64,000 bases of DNA, taken from Flavobacterium tyrosinilyticum (lineage in GTDB: Bacteria > Bacteroidota > Bacteroidia > Flavobacteriales > Flavobacteriaceae). The stretch is from the NCBI RefSeq assembly GCF_023656565.1, contig NZ_JAMOKG010000002.1, positions 439,619 through 503,618 on the forward strand, in the 5' to 3' direction. The number at the start of each line of letters is the position of its first letter. Position 1 is the stretch's first letter. A program made the translations under genes and the position numbers. The notes beneath the pieces were generated by a model. The model did not search any database. It saw only the letters and a list, made by a program, of their open reading frames with translations, and was not told the origin of the DNA. Shown one piece after another: positions 63,151 through 64,000 of the stretch.

Positions 63151-63440
63151 TTTTGTTTCAAGTTTCAGGTTTCAAGTTTCAAGTTGCCTGCTGTGACTTA
63201 ATTTTAACGCAAAGTTCGCTAAGTTTTTTCGCAAAGCTTGCAAAGGTTTACAGTTTGAATTAAAGTTTTTTTTAAGTCCTCAAAGCTTAAAAGTATAGAT
63301 TACATTACTTTGAGGACTTAAAAAACTTTTACAAAGCTTTATATAATTTCTCTGCGAGCTTTGCGAAAAAACTTAGCGAACTTTGCGGTAAAAAAAAACC
63401 CGCTCCAACAATAACCTGAAACCTGAAACTTGAAACAAAA
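63151..63440. repeat. Nested palindrome of about 290 bases built from three repeat families
   Basis: Outer arms TTTTGTTTCAAGTTTCAGG (63151 onward, about 28 bases) and complement ending 63440. Middle arms, 34 bases with one mismatch, 63208-63241 and 63354-63387 (CGCAAAGTTCGCTAAG type). Inner arms of about 23 bases, 63262-63285 and 63308-63329 (AAGTCCTCAAAG). All three are centred at about 63296. It fills the gap between bcp and the convergent gene. Confidence 0.85.
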
Positions 63441-63468
63441 AAAAGTCCCAATAAAGGGACTTTTTTTA
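63440..63468. terminator. Bidirectional terminator
   Basis: AAAGTCCC / GGGACTTT with a six-base loop, T tract on one side and A tract on the other, directly after the nested palindrome. Confidence 0.8.
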
Positions 63469-63999
63469 TTATGTATTTTGTTCTAATTCTTTCTGTGGAT
63501 GATATCCAAAAAGGTGATGTTCTTTTATAATTTCAGGAATTCCAGGAGGAAGCATTGGTTCCCATCCAGGTTTACCTTGATTGATCATTTTTAGGATTTC
63601 TCTAGAGAAAACATCCAAGATATTCGGATCGTAATCTTCAATATCAACCACTTTTCCGTTGAATTTAAAGAATTTATATAATTCTTTCATTCTAGGATGA
63701 ACCTTCAAGTTGTTCGAATTCATTAATGAGCCATCTTCATCTAACATAGGGTATAAGAATACTTTCATATCACGATAGAATAATTTACCGAAAGCTTCTA
63801 GGATTCCACCACTTAAATGGCGGTAATACTTCTCGTCAAAAATATCAACTAAGTTGTTTACGCCCATCGCTAATCCCATACGAGCTTTGGTGTAATTGGC
63901 GAAGTATTCTACAACTTTATAGTATTCTTGGAAATTCGAAATCATAACCGTTTGGCCAAGAGAACAAAGTAATTCGGCTCTGTCCATAAAGTCACGCTC
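63469..63999 (-). CDS. Conserved Bacteroidetes protein, often mis-named TonB-dependent receptor (5' end outside window)
   Basis: About 176 C-terminal residues, open past the window end (ERDFMDRAELLCSLGQTVM). GILEAFGKLFYRDMKVFLYP and the closing DYDPNILDVFSREILKMINQGKPGWEPMLPPGIPEIIKEHHLFGY are typical of a soluble family of about 480 residues in Bacteroidetes. Databases call members TonB-dependent receptor or nicotinate-nucleotide adenylyltransferase; neither plug, barrel nor nucleotidyltransferase motif is visible in this part. The function is unknown. Confidence 0.75.
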   Translation of the reverse strand, partial: ERDFMDRAELLCSLGQTVMISNFQEYYKVVEYFANYTKARMGLAMGVNNLVDIFDEKYYRHLSGGILEAFGKLFYRDMKVFLYPMLDEDGSLMNSNNLKVHPRMKELYKFFKFNGKVVDIEDYDPNILDVFSREILKMINQGKPGWEPMLPPGIPEIIKEHHLFGYHPQKELEQNT

Positions 64000-64000
64000 G

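Noticed and set aside
63469..63999. TonB-dependent receptor
   Set aside because: I recall this database name for the family, but no beta-barrel or plug signature is visible in the part present.

Overview
The window is a stretch of AT-rich chromosome from a member of the Bacteroidota, most probably Flavobacterium or a close relative. The evidence is a type IX secretion (T9SS) C-terminal sorting domain on a subtilase, many promoters of the Bacteroidetes form TTG-N(17-23)-TAnnTTTG, weak or absent Shine-Dalgarno sequences, DUF families typical of Flavobacteriaceae (DUF3820, DUF4956, DUF4268, DUF3810, DUF2809, DUF4834), and several lipoproteins with a Cys-Lys/Asn lipobox. I saw no rRNA, tRNA, prophage, insertion sequence or CRISPR array. 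Both ends of the window cut through genes.

Layout. 1-4530: end of a nucleotidyltransferase, then an amino-sugar unit (FHS-family MFS transporter plus a NagB-LmbE fusion) and a DUF3820 protein. 4699-8437: pyrG-yidC with promoter and terminator. 8454-17892: fasciclin lipoprotein, YwqK/MORN protein, DUF4956, an exported PEP/pyruvate-binding-domain protein, mnmA, a T9SS-sorted subtilase, a FabK/nitronate monooxygenase-like flavoprotein and small genes. 17985-23979: NUDIX hydrolase, PlsC-type acyltransferase, an ECF sigma factor with a membrane partner, a DUF3810 peptidase-like protein, PepD, and an unlisted 36-residue Lys-rich protein. 24097-34827: CarboxypepD_reg-like protein, DEAD-box RNA helicase, RdgB, ABC exporter, GH88 hydrolase, two paralogous lipoproteins, a glutamate-synthase-like protein and a NYN/LOTUS protein.

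34964-43524 is the most coherent accessory unit, a nitrite/nitric-oxide island: Rrf2-type regulator with three Cys, azurin-like cupredoxin lipoprotein, quinol NO reductase (norB), di-iron repair protein (ric), a polytopic membrane protein, and on the other strand nirK (with a fused cytochrome c), a NirV-like SUMF1 protein and a Sco protein. The three promoter regions share one 22-bp palindrome of the form TAAAAGAYAA-N2-TTGTCYTTTA, so the cluster looks like a self-contained NO-responsive regulon reducing nitrite to NO to N2O, with the Rrf2 protein as the likely repressor.

43718-64000: an alpha-oxoamine synthase (sphingolipid/sulfonolipid type), lipoprotein, GNAT-like protein, outer-membrane transporter-like protein, DUF4834, a YfhO-glycosyltransferase-flippase operon, MscS channel, UvrA, a second sigma factor followed by an unlisted 47-residue protein, a TPR protein, an endonuclease III without its Fe-S cysteines, Bcp, and the end of a conserved Bacteroidetes protein often mis-named TonB receptor.

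A second theme is a set of dispersed short intergenic repeats, nearly always at gene 3' ends and often arranged as nested palindromes. At several places they supply the stop codon or the last residues of the adjacent protein.
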